From NCBI GenBank assembly GCA_965662545.1, contig CBFIHZ010000017.1:1-64000 (forward strand): a DNA stretch of 64,000 bases. Reading direction: 5' to 3'. Below, piece after piece: positions 25,867 through 34,660 of the stretch. Every line of letters starts with the position of its first letter. The stretch's first letter is position 1. Source of the stretch: CPC320 sp002684375. Lineage in GTDB: Bacteria; Pseudomonadota; Alphaproteobacteria; Rhodobacterales; Rhodobacteraceae. The position numbers and the translations under genes were made by a program. Below the pieces are notes generated by a model. The model was not told where the DNA came from and searched no databases. It was given only the letters and a program-made list of their open reading frames with translations.

Positions 25867-27807
25867 TCACTTTGTGTTTAGGCTTTGGGCCAGACGCATC
25901 AGCGTTACTGCCGCGGCGCGATAGCCAAATTGATCGGCACCGCGCGCATTGTCAGCCAGGTCAATGGCCGCATTCCACCCCCAATTACCCAGATAGCGTG
26001 GATCGCGCAAAAGCTGGCCAAAGCCGGCGATCGCCGCAGCAAACCGCAAATCATCATCGTCACCGATATTGTCTTGGGTGATAGGGGTCTCAACGCGCTG
26101 GCTCTGTGTGCTGCCCGGTTGTTTATAGCGCAATGCGACAAATCCGATTTCTCCGGGTGTCATAGTGTCTTGCCGGTTGCCATAGCGCAGTGGCGAGGTC
26201 AGCCGCGCCGGCGAGCCGACCGGTGTGACCTCATACAGCGCGGTCACCTGATGGCCAGCACCGATATCGCCGGCATCCACTTTGTCATTGTTGAAATCTT
26301 CACGTTTCAGCGCCCGGGTTTCATAGCCAATCAGGCGGTATTCGGAAATCTTGGCCGGATTGAATTCGACCTGAATTTTAACATCATTGGCGATGGGGAA
26401 AAGCGCCCCGGTTAGTTGGTCGTTCAATACCTTTTGTGCCTCGGACAGAGTATCGATATATGCTGCCTGTCCATTGCCGTTCTGGGCCAAAGTCTGCAGC
26501 GTTGCATCGTTGAGATTGCCACGACCAAACCCCAGAACTGATAGGTAAATGCCGCTGTCACGCTGTTGGGCGATATAGTCTTTCAATTGCTTGGAATCTG
26601 ACAGGCCAAGATTGAAATCCCCGTCGGTGGCCAGAATAATGCGCGTCACCTCTTGGGCAGTCGCCATCTGTGAGGCGGTTCTATAGGCCAGTTGTAACCC
26701 AGCCTGCCCATGCGTGGATCCTCCGGCCTGCAGCCGCGCAAGCGCACCGAGAATACTGGTTTTTTCGGCCGCGGATGTCGGTTCCAAGACCTGACCTGCA
26801 TTGCCGGCATAGGTGACAATTGCAATCTCGTCTGTGACGCGAAGCTGACCCAGCATCAAGCGAAAACTCTGTATGAGCAACGGCAACTTGTCGGGTTGGT
26901 CCATCGAACCCGATGTGTCAATTAGAAATACCAAGTTAAGGGGGGGACGTTGATCTGTTTCGGGCATCTTGCCTTGTAACGCAATTCGGACGAGCTGTGT
27001 CTCTGCATTCCACGGTGTCTGGGTCACCGTCACATCGGTGTGGAACGCCGCATCGCCACCGGGGTGCTCATCAGGGTCGGTATAGTCATACTGGAAGTAA
27101 TTGATCATCTCTTCGATCCTTACTGCTTCTTTTGGAGGCAGTTGGCCTGCCTGTAGCGCTGATCGAATATAGGCGTAAGCGGCCGTATCCACGTCCACCG
27201 AAAAAGTCGAGACCGGGTGTTCGACGGTCACCCTGAGTGGGTTTTGCGGTGCCGTTGCAAAGACATCACCGCTGGGGTTTGATTTGAGCTCCAGAGGACG
27301 AATATCCCGAGTTTCCTGCAACAAGCGACTTCTCATGCTCGCGGCAGGGCGTGAGAGAGGCATAATATGATCGCTGTCGACCCCGGCCTCGCTCAATTCT
27401 AACTTCTGCATGTCTGATGCTATTATTGTGTCTGTCTTGGTAGATGTATTCGGGGCTGTTTCGGGGCTGCTTTGCACCATGGCGTGCGGATCAATGACGG
27501 GATTGGTATGTTTTTGGTCGCCAAACTGCGCGGAAATTTCGGGAAATACGGCGATCAGGCCCGCACAGGCCAGCGCCGTTGCAGTGCCCAGAGCCATCCG
27601 GTTAGAGAGCATCGACATCATTTTTTTCACTCCTTTAAAATGTCCGTCATCGGACTGTCTAAAGGTATGACGGTGCGGCTTCGTAGTTTCTTGGAGCCGC
27701 TCAAAGTTTTTTTCAGCCAGCATCAAATGTTCGGCTTTGCGCGCGGCCTCTGGTGTCGGGGTTGTGGCTTGCAGGGCCTGTTTGAGATCGTTCAGATCGT
27801 CGCTCAT
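25867..27807 (-). CDS. VWA-domain membrane protein (YfbK-type) with cytoplasmic N terminus
   Basis: The 646-residue protein has a cytoplasmic charged N terminus (1 to about 65) and one transmembrane helix (about 70-88, ALGTATALACAGLIAVF). The outer part has the YfbK-type segment FSVDVDTAAYAYIRSAL, a von Willebrand A domain with the MIDAS motif DTSGS, and a DUF3520-like C terminus. Its start (27807, ATGA) overlaps the stop of the ECF sigma gene, so the two are made together. The position and topology (short cytosolic tail, helix, large outer domain) are those expected of an anti-sigma factor, but no recognised anti-sigma motif is visible. Confidence 0.85.
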   Translation of the reverse strand: MSDDLNDLKQALQATTPTPEAARKAEHLMLAEKNFERLQETTKPHRHTFRQSDDGHFKGVKKMMSMLSNRMALGTATALACAGLIAVFPEISAQFGDQKHTNPVIDPHAMVQSSPETAPNTSTKTDTIIASDMQKLELSEAGVDSDHIMPLSRPAASMRSRLLQETRDIRPLELKSNPSGDVFATAPQNPLRVTVEHPVSTFSVDVDTAAYAYIRSALQAGQLPPKEAVRIEEMINYFQYDYTDPDEHPGGDAAFHTDVTVTQTPWNAETQLVRIALQGKMPETDQRPPLNLVFLIDTSGSMDQPDKLPLLIQSFRLMLGQLRVTDEIAIVTYAGNAGQVLEPTSAAEKTSILGALARLQAGGSTHGQAGLQLAYRTASQMATAQEVTRIILATDGDFNLGLSDSKQLKDYIAQQRDSGIYLSVLGFGRGNLNDATLQTLAQNGNGQAAYIDTLSEAQKVLNDQLTGALFPIANDVKIQVEFNPAKISEYRLIGYETRALKREDFNNDKVDAGDIGAGHQVTALYEVTPVGSPARLTSPLRYGNRQDTMTPGEIGFVALRYKQPGSTQSQRVETPITQDNIGDDDDLRFAAAIAGFGQLLRDPRYLGNWGWNAAIDLADNARGADQFGYRAAAVTLMRLAQSLNTK

Positions 27808-28340
27808 AACGTCTGCTCCTGTGCTTTCAGTGCGCGCAACTGGGATTTGGCTTGCGAGACCCGCCAACTGATGGTGCCTTGTGAAACCCCAAGAATTTGT
27901 CCGGCCTCTTGGTGGGTGACATCATCCAATACCAGCGCCAGCGTATCGCGAATTTCTGGTGACAGGCTCTGCATGGCAGTGATCAACCAATCGGTCAGAG
28001 CGGCCGCTTCGTGGTTTTCAGCCTGCCGGGCCAGTTCCCAATCGCCCCAGTCAAGCGCAGCCTTGCCTTGACGGGCGGCGCGGCGTCTACGATCATGGGC
28101 TGCGTTCACAATCACCCGGTAGATCCAAGTGGAAAACCGCGCCTTTGCCTGATACGTTTGCAGCTTTTTTGGTAGGTTTGCGCAGATGTCCTGGGTCAGA
28201 TCTTCGGCTTCTGTGCGGTTTCCGGTCAGGCGAAACGCCAGGCCGAATATGCGGTCGTAACAGCGCTCTAACAGGCTGCAAAAAGCCTGACGGTCGCCGG
28301 CGGCGGCAGACTGTGCAAGGTCTTCGTCGGTCATATTCAT
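27804..28340 (-). CDS. ECF-type RNA polymerase sigma factor
   Basis: The protein has about 178 residues with region 2 (CYDRIFGLAFRLTGNRTEAEDLTQDI), including the DLTQD polymerase-contact motif, and region 4 (LSPEIRDTLALVLDDVTHQE, then ILGVSQGTISWRVSQAK). ECF sigma factors direct polymerase to stress or envelope regulons. Start choice is uncertain: GTG 28349, ATG 28346, ATG 28340 and ATG 28334 are all in frame. AGGTG lies 6 bases before 28340. It is coupled to the VWA membrane protein, its likely regulator or output. Confidence 0.9.
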   Translation of the reverse strand: MNMTDEDLAQSAAAGDRQAFCSLLERCYDRIFGLAFRLTGNRTEAEDLTQDICANLPKKLQTYQAKARFSTWIYRVIVNAAHDRRRRAARQGKAALDWGDWELARQAENHEAAALTDWLITAMQSLSPEIRDTLALVLDDVTHQEAGQILGVSQGTISWRVSQAKSQLRALKAQEQTL

Positions 28341-28490
28341 ACGCATCACCTGAATTAGACGCGTGGACCCGGCCTGTTCTTGGCACGGGTTTAAAATTTT
28401 TTTTGACCATTGCGGTCAAAATCTGGGTATCACGCCGGATCAGGGCCATCCCGATCCGGCAAAAATCATGAAAGATGCCGGTCGGTGTGT

Positions 28491-29969
28491 TTAAACCGAC
28501 ATGCAGATATATTTCATTTCAAGGTAATCTTCGATGCCGTGGTGGCTGCCTTCCCGGCCCAATCCGGATTGCTTGATGCCGCCAAACGGGGCCACTTCGG
28601 TTGAAATGATACCCGTGTTTACGCCGACAATGCCATATTCCAACGCCTCGGCAACCTTGTAGACCCGCGATAAATCCTTTGCATAAAAATAGCTGGCCAA
28701 GCCGAATATTGTGTCGTTTGCTAACGCGATGACCTCGTCTTCATCTTCAAACTTAAACAGAGGTGCGAAAGGACCAAAGGTCTCTTCCGTCGAGACGGCC
28801 ATATCGCGGGTCGCCCCGGTGATGATCGTTGGCGCCAGGAAATGGCCGGGTCCTTGATGGGCCTCACCCCCTAAAATGACCTGACCGCCTTTTGTGGTGG
28901 CATCGGTGATATGTTCCTGCACCTTGATCATTGCATCGGCATTGATCAGCGGTCCCAGCGCAGTGCCGGCCTCAAGCCCGTCGCCGACCTTCATTTTGCC
29001 AACGGCTGCGGCGAGTTTTTCAGCAAAGGCATCATAGACGCCGGATTGCACGTAGATCCGGTTGGCGCAAACGCAGGTTTGGCCATTGTTGCGAAACTTG
29101 CACATGATCGCACCTTCAACGGCGGCATCAAGATCTGCATCATCAAATACGATAAAAGGGGCGTTGCCTCCCAGCTCCATTGAGCATTTCATTACTTGGT
29201 CGGCGGCCTGGCGAAGCAGGATGCGGCCGATTTCAGTCGATCCGGTGAAAGTCAGTTTGCGCACGATTGGATTTTCACAAAATTCTTTGCCGATCGCAGA
29301 GGACTTGGTAGAGGGGATGATCGAAAGCACGCCTTTAGGGAGGCCGGCGCGGTCGGCCAAAACCCCCATGACCAAAGCCGATAGTGGTGTCTCTGCGGCA
29401 GGTCGCGCAACAAAGGCACAGCCTGCGGCCAGGGCCGGGGCGGCTTTGCGGGTGATCATCGCGTTGGGGAAGTTCCAAGGGGTGATCGAGGCGGCAACCC
29501 CGATGGGTTGTTTGATCACAGTGATCCGTTTGTCGGGCTGATGGCCGGGAATGGTCTCGCCATAAATCCGCTTGGCCTCTTCGGCGAAAAATTCGATAAA
29601 GGAGGCTCCATAGCCAATTTCGCCCTTGGACTCAGCCAGCGGTTTGCCTTGTTCTGCGGTCAGGATGGTGGCGAGATCATCAGCGTTTTCCATCATAAGA
29701 TCATACCAACGACGCAGGATATTTGCGCGTTCCTTGCCGGTGCGGGCGGCCCAAGATCTTTGGGCAATTTCGGCTTTTGCGATTGCATCGGCGGTTTGCG
29801 CCCGAGTGAAATCTGCGACATTGGCCACCACGTCACCGCGGGCCGGGTTGCGCACGGGAAAGGTTGCGCCACCTTCACCATCTACCCATTCGCCGGCCAA
29901 ATAGCCCTGAGTGGCAAGCAGACTGGGGTCTTTTAATAGCGACTGTAAATTTGTCATGTCATCTAACAT
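28491..29969 (-). CDS. gabD: NAD(P)-dependent succinate-semialdehyde dehydrogenase
   Basis: The 492-residue aldehyde dehydrogenase is closest to GabD. It has ITPWNFPNAMITRK, TFTGSTEIGRILL, the catalytic Glu in ELGGNAPFIVFDDAD, the catalytic Cys in NNGQTCVCANRIYV, and the C-terminal PFGGIKQSGLGREGSHHGIEDY typical of succinate-semialdehyde dehydrogenases. It converts succinate semialdehyde to succinate in GABA or related catabolism. ATG 29969 follows AGGAG at 7 bases. The in-frame start 9 codons upstream has no site. No gabT neighbour is present. Confidence 0.92.
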   Translation of the reverse strand: MLDDMTNLQSLLKDPSLLATQGYLAGEWVDGEGGATFPVRNPARGDVVANVADFTRAQTADAIAKAEIAQRSWAARTGKERANILRRWYDLMMENADDLATILTAEQGKPLAESKGEIGYGASFIEFFAEEAKRIYGETIPGHQPDKRITVIKQPIGVAASITPWNFPNAMITRKAAPALAAGCAFVARPAAETPLSALVMGVLADRAGLPKGVLSIIPSTKSSAIGKEFCENPIVRKLTFTGSTEIGRILLRQAADQVMKCSMELGGNAPFIVFDDADLDAAVEGAIMCKFRNNGQTCVCANRIYVQSGVYDAFAEKLAAAVGKMKVGDGLEAGTALGPLINADAMIKVQEHITDATTKGGQVILGGEAHQGPGHFLAPTIITGATRDMAVSTEETFGPFAPLFKFEDEDEVIALANDTIFGLASYFYAKDLSRVYKVAEALEYGIVGVNTGIISTEVAPFGGIKQSGLGREGSHHGIEDYLEMKYICMSV

Positions 29970-30050
29970 CACGGCACTCCTGAAAAATGTTCTCATTATG
30001 TCATTTCAAGTCTACATATAATTGTCCAGCTTTGAAAAGGAACCAGGCCT

Positions 30051-30875
30051 ATGGATTTTGATGACGCATACGCAAATGCAGCCTATATTCCCGGTGCTGC
30101 TGCCTATCCGGAACGCTGGCGACAAAATGCGGCGGAATTTCGCGACGGGCTGCTATCCGCCGGACAGGCAGAATTGGATATAACCTATGGTCAAAGCACG
30201 AGATCCCGTCTCGATCTTTTCTTACCGGACAAGGCACCGCGGGGCCTGCTGATATTTGTGCACGGCGGCTATTGGCTAAAATTTGACAAATCATACTGGT
30301 CGCATCTGGCGGCTGGGCCGCTGCATCACGGATGGGCGGTGGCGATGCCGTCCTATGATCTGTGCCCCGAGGTGACGATTGCCCAGATTACCCGGCAAAT
30401 TGTCCAGGCTATAATTTGTGCGGCAGGGCGTGTTGACGGTGGGCTTGTGCTCAGTGGGCATTCGGCGGGGGGTCATCTGGTGGCACGGATGCTGGCACCC
30501 GGCATGCTGCCCAACGCTGTGATGCAACGGGTGCAACGGGTGGTGCCGATCTCGCCGGTGGCGGATCTGCGGCCTTTGCTGCAAACCGCGATGAACGCCC
30601 AGTTTGGTATGGATGCGGCTCAGGCTGCTGCTGAAAGTCCGGTTTTGCAACAGGCCCCAAAGCTGCCAGTGACCGTTTGGGTCGGCGCAGAGGAGCGGCC
30701 TGTTTTTCTGGATCAGGCGCGCTGGTTGGTCGAGGCGTGGCAGGCTGATCCGGAGAGGCCTGATCTTGAGCAGACCGATGTGGGGCATGTGGTCAGCCCG
30801 GGCCAGCATCATTTCAATGTGATCGAGGATATGGCCCACGCTCAGTCTGCTCTGACCACGGCGCTTTTGGCCTAG
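30051..30875 (+). CDS. Alpha/beta hydrolase, kynurenine-formamidase-like
   Basis: The 274-residue alpha/beta hydrolase has the oxyanion motif HGGYW at about 71-75, the nucleophile elbow GHSAGG, and a C-terminal His in the QHHFNVIED segment. The HGGYW variant and overall length fit the kynurenine formamidase-like group of the hormone-sensitive-lipase superfamily. No tryptophan-degradation genes are nearby, so the substrate is open. AAGGAA precedes the ATG. It is divergent from gabD and followed 135 bp later by creatinase in the same direction. Confidence 0.82.
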   Translation: MDFDDAYANAAYIPGAAAYPERWRQNAAEFRDGLLSAGQAELDITYGQSTRSRLDLFLPDKAPRGLLIFVHGGYWLKFDKSYWSHLAAGPLHHGWAVAMPSYDLCPEVTIAQITRQIVQAIICAAGRVDGGLVLSGHSAGGHLVARMLAPGMLPNAVMQRVQRVVPISPVADLRPLLQTAMNAQFGMDAAQAAAESPVLQQAPKLPVTVWVGAEERPVFLDQARWLVEAWQADPERPDLEQTDVGHVVSPGQHHFNVIEDMAHAQSALTTALLA

Positions 30876-31010
30876 GCTTAGAATAGACTTGCCATATGGT
30901 GTGTCTTAGTCGATGACTGCGGGGGGTTCGGCGATGGCGTCGCTGAATATCTGCACATTTTGCCCCGCTCCGTCCTGAACGCCGGGACCTTTCTGTAAAG
31001 GAGGGTCGAC

Positions 31011-32219
31011 ATGACAATGCGTCCTGATATGTATCAATTCCACAATGGAGAGAAGGCCTGTTTGCCGTTCTCTGACACCGAGTATGAGGCGCGTTTGTCG
31101 TTGCTTCGTGCCACAATGCGGCAGGTTGGTTGCACCGCCGCTGTTCTGACCTCTATGCATAATATCGCCTATTATGCGGGGTTCCTTTATTGCGCCTTTG
31201 GTCGCCCTTATGCGCTGGTTGTGACAGCCGAACAATCGGTCACAATTTCGGCGGGCATCGATGCCGGTCAACCCTGGCGCCGGTGCTATGGGGATAATCT
31301 CACCTATAGCGACTGGAAGCGGGACAACTTTTGGCGCGCCATTCATCATGTTACCGGCGCTGGACAGGTGATTGGCTATGAGGCGGATCATTTGGTGGTG
31401 GCGCAGCGCGCCAAGCTGGAGGCGTTTCTAAAACCTGAGCGGACCGTTGATCTGGCACCGGCCACGATGGGTCAAAGGCTGCATAAATCAGCGGCTGAAA
31501 TTGCGCTGATTCGCCAAGGCGCACAAGTGGCTGATATTGGGGGCTATGCCATCCGGGATGCCATTCGCGAGGGGGCCCGCGAAATGGAAGTTGCGATGAT
31601 CGGTCGCAATGCAATGGAGACCGAGATTGCCCGCCGATTTCCAATGGCGGAATACCGCGATACCTGGGTGTGGTTCCAATCGGGCCTCAATACCGACGGG
31701 GCGCATAATCCGGTGACGGGACGCAGGCTGATGCGCGGCGACATCCTGTCGTTGAATACCTTTCCGATGATCAATGGCTATTACACTGCGCTTGAGCGCA
31801 CGCTGTTTGTGCAAGAGGTTGATCGCGAAAGTTTACGCCTGTGGCAGGCCAATGTGGCGGCGCATGAGCTGGGAATGACGCTGTTGCGACCCGGCACCAC
31901 CTGTGCCGCAATCACCGCGCAACTGAACCAGTTTTTCGAACAAGAGGGTCTGTTGCAATATCGTAGCTTTGGCTATGGGCATTCGTTTGGGGTGCTGTCG
32001 CATTATTATGGCCGTGAGGCGGGGTTGGAATTGCGTGAGGATATCGAGACAGTGATAACCCCCGGTATGGTGATTTCAATGGAGCCGATGCTGACCTTGC
32101 CGCAAGGCATGCCCGGTGCCGGTGGATACCGCGAGCATGATATTTTATTGATCACCGACACGGGCAACGAGCGACTGACCGGATATCCCTATGGGCCAGA
32201 TTTTAATATCGTTGGTTAA
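31011..32219 (+). CDS. Creatinase (creatine amidinohydrolase)
   Basis: Creatinase hydrolyses creatine to sarcosine and urea using the M24 pita-bread fold without metal. The 402-residue protein agrees with Pseudomonas creatinase along its length: NYY-type SMHNIAYYAGFLYCAFGRPY, GGQPWRR-like DAGQPWRRC, TWVWFQSGLNTDGAHNPVT, and FGYGHSFGVLSHYYGREAGL containing the catalytic His region, with EPMLTLPQGMPGAGGYREHD near the C terminus. AAAGGAGGG precedes the ATG. Neither creatininase nor sarcosine oxidase is adjacent, so the downstream steps must be encoded elsewhere. Confidence 0.92.
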   Translation: MTMRPDMYQFHNGEKACLPFSDTEYEARLSLLRATMRQVGCTAAVLTSMHNIAYYAGFLYCAFGRPYALVVTAEQSVTISAGIDAGQPWRRCYGDNLTYSDWKRDNFWRAIHHVTGAGQVIGYEADHLVVAQRAKLEAFLKPERTVDLAPATMGQRLHKSAAEIALIRQGAQVADIGGYAIRDAIREGAREMEVAMIGRNAMETEIARRFPMAEYRDTWVWFQSGLNTDGAHNPVTGRRLMRGDILSLNTFPMINGYYTALERTLFVQEVDRESLRLWQANVAAHELGMTLLRPGTTCAAITAQLNQFFEQEGLLQYRSFGYGHSFGVLSHYYGREAGLELREDIETVITPGMVISMEPMLTLPQGMPGAGGYREHDILLITDTGNERLTGYPYGPDFNIVG

Positions 32220-32232
32220 CCCGCCAAATGCG

Positions 32233-32254
32233 CGCGCGCCCTCTCCGGTGCGCG
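32233..32254 (+). terminator. GC-rich hairpin after creatinase
   Basis: CGCGCGCC and GGTGCGCG form an 8-bp stem with one G-U pair around a CTCTCC loop, 14 bases past the creatinase stop. The following tract (GGCTTTCTGGGTTGTTT) is only moderately T-rich, so termination may be inefficient and could read into the DUF1523 gene. Confidence 0.4.
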
Positions 32255-32320
32255 GGCTTTCTGGGTTGTTTGATCGCCAAGGGCTGCATATGATTGCGTT
32301 AGGTTGTTTGCAGGATTAAT

Positions 32321-32974
32321 ATGACATATTTTATTTGGACGTTTAGACTGGTTTTTATATCGCTGGTACTTGGATTTTTGCACTATACACTGCCGCAGCA
32401 CGATATTGTGCGGATCACTGGGACCGATATCATTCGACGTGATTTTGGTGGGTTCAACCAAATTTTTTATGCGGATAATCAAAATGGTGATGAGACTGTG
32501 CAAAGCCGTGATCTTCGGTTGATCAGTGCGGTGCGAACTGACGGCAGTGTCAGTGTCTACCGCAACGAAGATACTGGCTGGGGATGGCCACCTTATTTCA
32601 AGTTTGGCACCTCAAATATACAGGCGCAGGCAACGGACCTGATCTCGACCAAAAATGCCGAGACGATGACATGGGTTTTATTGCGTCACTATGGCTGGCG
32701 TTCAGAGCTGTTGTCGATCTATCCAAATGTGGTGCGGATGCGGGTGATTGAAGATCCCGAAATGCGGGTGGTTCCCTGGCAAAATATCTTGACCTTGATC
32801 GGTTTTTTTGGCGTTTTCTGGATGATCAGGGTGCGCTGGCTGCGGTTTTGGGTCGCGCGGGTAGACCCCATGCTTGAGAATGTGACAGACACTCTTGAAG
32901 AGGCCGAAACGGGTGTTCGGGCACGCGCTGGGCGTCTTGCGGGGCGGCTGCGCCGGTTGTTCAAGGCAGATTGA
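32321..32974 (+). CDS. DUF1523-family membrane protein
   Basis: The 217-residue protein of unknown function matches DUF1523, a family found mainly in Rhodobacterales. It has an N-terminal transmembrane helix (FRLVFISLVLGFLHYTL), then a soluble domain with the conserved stretch VRITGTDIIRRDFGG near residues 30-45. A second helix follows at about 155-172 (NILTLIGFFGVFWMI), and the tail is strongly basic (Arg-rich). AGGAT precedes the ATG. I can give no function from context. Confidence 0.78.
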   Translation: MTYFIWTFRLVFISLVLGFLHYTLPQHDIVRITGTDIIRRDFGGFNQIFYADNQNGDETVQSRDLRLISAVRTDGSVSVYRNEDTGWGWPPYFKFGTSNIQAQATDLISTKNAETMTWVLLRHYGWRSELLSIYPNVVRMRVIEDPEMRVVPWQNILTLIGFFGVFWMIRVRWLRFWVARVDPMLENVTDTLEEAETGVRARAGRLAGRLRRLFKAD

Positions 32975-33038
32975 GCTATACCGTAAATCTGGGGTCTGCG
33001 GGCGGTGGGCCGCCCACAGACATATCGCCCGTTGGATG

Positions 33039-33914
33039 CTAACGCTTGCCGTAATAAAGCCCAACGACATGTTCTGCTTGCGCGAAAAACAACCAACGCG
33101 ATACGCAGACGCCGGCCAGATGTGCGGCGGCTGCTAAAAACAGCGCCAGGACATAGTTAAACGGGCTCATAATCAGTATAACCGGTGCGAGTACCATCAA
33201 GCCCAAGGCGATAATCCGCAGTTTTGCTGCGTGTTTGCGTCCAACAACGTGTATAAATTCGCTCATCAGATAATTGGTTCCGGTATGGGGCGGCTCGAAG
33301 GCCCGTACCGAACCAATATGGCCAAGACCCGTGGCGCTTTCTATGGTGGTGCCCGAACGTTTAAGGCGGGTATCACCCACGACCCAATAGACGATCTGCA
33401 CACAGCCTGCCGATCCCAGAAGGATAAGCGCCAGAAACCCCGCGCCTGCCAGGAGCGCCCCGCCTGCCAGTGATAGGCTGACAAATAGCACGGGTGTCAG
33501 TGGCATGTTCCAGCGCGGAACAGTTTTCAGCTGTGCATAGATCATCGAGGTGCAATAGACCGTCGCAAGCGATAGTGCCGCGCCGATTTGGCCCAAAATG
33601 GGCATGCGCAAATCTAAGAAAACCAGACCTGCGCCATAGATACCCATCACCACCAAAGCACCAACAGCGGCCCAGGCCTCGCGGCTAAGCCAGCTTGTTT
33701 GCCATTGGCTAAAGGCTTTCAGAGCCCGTTCCGGATGGCCCAGATGAAAGGTCGATGCCAGTAATCCGCCAACGGCCAGCAGATAGGCCACCGCGAAAAA
33801 AGCAAAGGCCAGCCAGCCCGTAACCAGTGGTAGGCCAAGTCCTAAAAAAGCCAAAAGCCCAAAGCCGATGCCGGATAGGGTGGTGAATAATATGACAGAA
33901 GGTGCCGGATGCAT
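33039..33914 (-). CDS. soeC: Sulfite dehydrogenase membrane anchor SoeC (DmsC-type)
   Basis: The 291-residue DmsC-family membrane subunit has about eight transmembrane helices and TFHLGHPERALKAFSQWQTSWLSREAW near residues 55-80, which is typical of the family. It anchors the molybdenum catalytic and iron-sulfur subunits to the inner membrane and passes electrons to quinone. The start overlaps the soeB stop by one base (33914). The identification as SoeC, and not DMSO reductase DmsC, rests on the taurine/sulfite context and on the lack of a Tat signal on the partner catalytic subunit. Confidence 0.82.
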   Translation of the reverse strand: MHPAPSVILFTTLSGIGFGLLAFLGLGLPLVTGWLAFAFFAVAYLLAVGGLLASTFHLGHPERALKAFSQWQTSWLSREAWAAVGALVVMGIYGAGLVFLDLRMPILGQIGAALSLATVYCTSMIYAQLKTVPRWNMPLTPVLFVSLSLAGGALLAGAGFLALILLGSAGCVQIVYWVVGDTRLKRSGTTIESATGLGHIGSVRAFEPPHTGTNYLMSEFIHVVGRKHAAKLRIIALGLMVLAPVILIMSPFNYVLALFLAAAAHLAGVCVSRWLFFAQAEHVVGLYYGKR

Positions 33915-34660
33915 CAGAGTTTCTCCAGTGTTTTATCAAGCCAGCCCAAAAACCCCTTGGGGTTTTCGGCAACAGGCGCGAGAAGGGGCGCGAGAATGTC
34001 GATTTCATCCAACGTGTCTTTCGGCCGTGGCGGCAGGTATTTATTGATCGGTTTGGTGCCCAACTCGGGCATAAGATCCATTCCACCACGCTCGGCCACC
34101 AACTGGCTGACCTCGCTGTCCTCATCGCCAAGATCGCCGAAATGCCGTGCCCCGGCCGGACAGGTCCGCACGCAGGATGGCACCCGGTCTTCTTCGGGCA
34201 GGTTCTCGTTGTAAATCCGGTCGACGCAAAGCGTGCATTTCTTCATCACACCTTCTGCTGCGTCCAACTCGCGTGCGCCGTAAGGGCAGGCCCAAGCGCA
34301 GAGCCCGCAGCCGATGCAATCGCTTTCATTGACCAGTACAATCCCGTCCTCGACGCGTTTGTAGCTTGCCCCTGTAGGGCAGACAGTCACGCAGGGGGCG
34401 TCGTCGCAATGCAGGCAGGATTTTGGGAAATGGATCAGCTGTGCTGCACCGATATCGGGCTGTACCTCATAGCTATGCACCCGGTTCAGGAAGGTGCCTG
34501 AGGCCTCTTTACTATAGGGATTTTGATCGCTGAGCGGCGCACCATAGTTCTCGGTGTTCCAGCCCTTGCAACTGATCACGCAAGCATGGCAGCCCACGCA
34601 GGTATCAAGATCGATTACAAGGCCCAGTTTTCGCTGGGTGGTTTCGGGGAGCTGTGTCAT
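33914..34660 (-). CDS. soeB: Sulfite dehydrogenase iron-sulfur subunit SoeB
   Basis: The 248-residue electron-transfer subunit has four [4Fe-4S] cysteine groups: CVGCHACVISC, CLHCDDAPCVTVCPTGA, CIGCGLCAWACPYGA, and CTLC with SCVRTCPAGARHFGD. It relays electrons from SoeA to the membrane anchor SoeC. ATG 34660 overlaps the soeA stop (ATGA), has GGAAGG upstream, and begins MTQLPETTQ. A longer start 5 codons upstream has no better support. Gene order soeA-soeB-soeC with overlaps argues for a single complex. Confidence 0.88.
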   Translation of the reverse strand: MTQLPETTQRKLGLVIDLDTCVGCHACVISCKGWNTENYGAPLSDQNPYSKEASGTFLNRVHSYEVQPDIGAAQLIHFPKSCLHCDDAPCVTVCPTGASYKRVEDGIVLVNESDCIGCGLCAWACPYGARELDAAEGVMKKCTLCVDRIYNENLPEEDRVPSCVRTCPAGARHFGDLGDEDSEVSQLVAERGGMDLMPELGTKPINKYLPPRPKDTLDEIDILAPLLAPVAENPKGFLGWLDKTLEKL

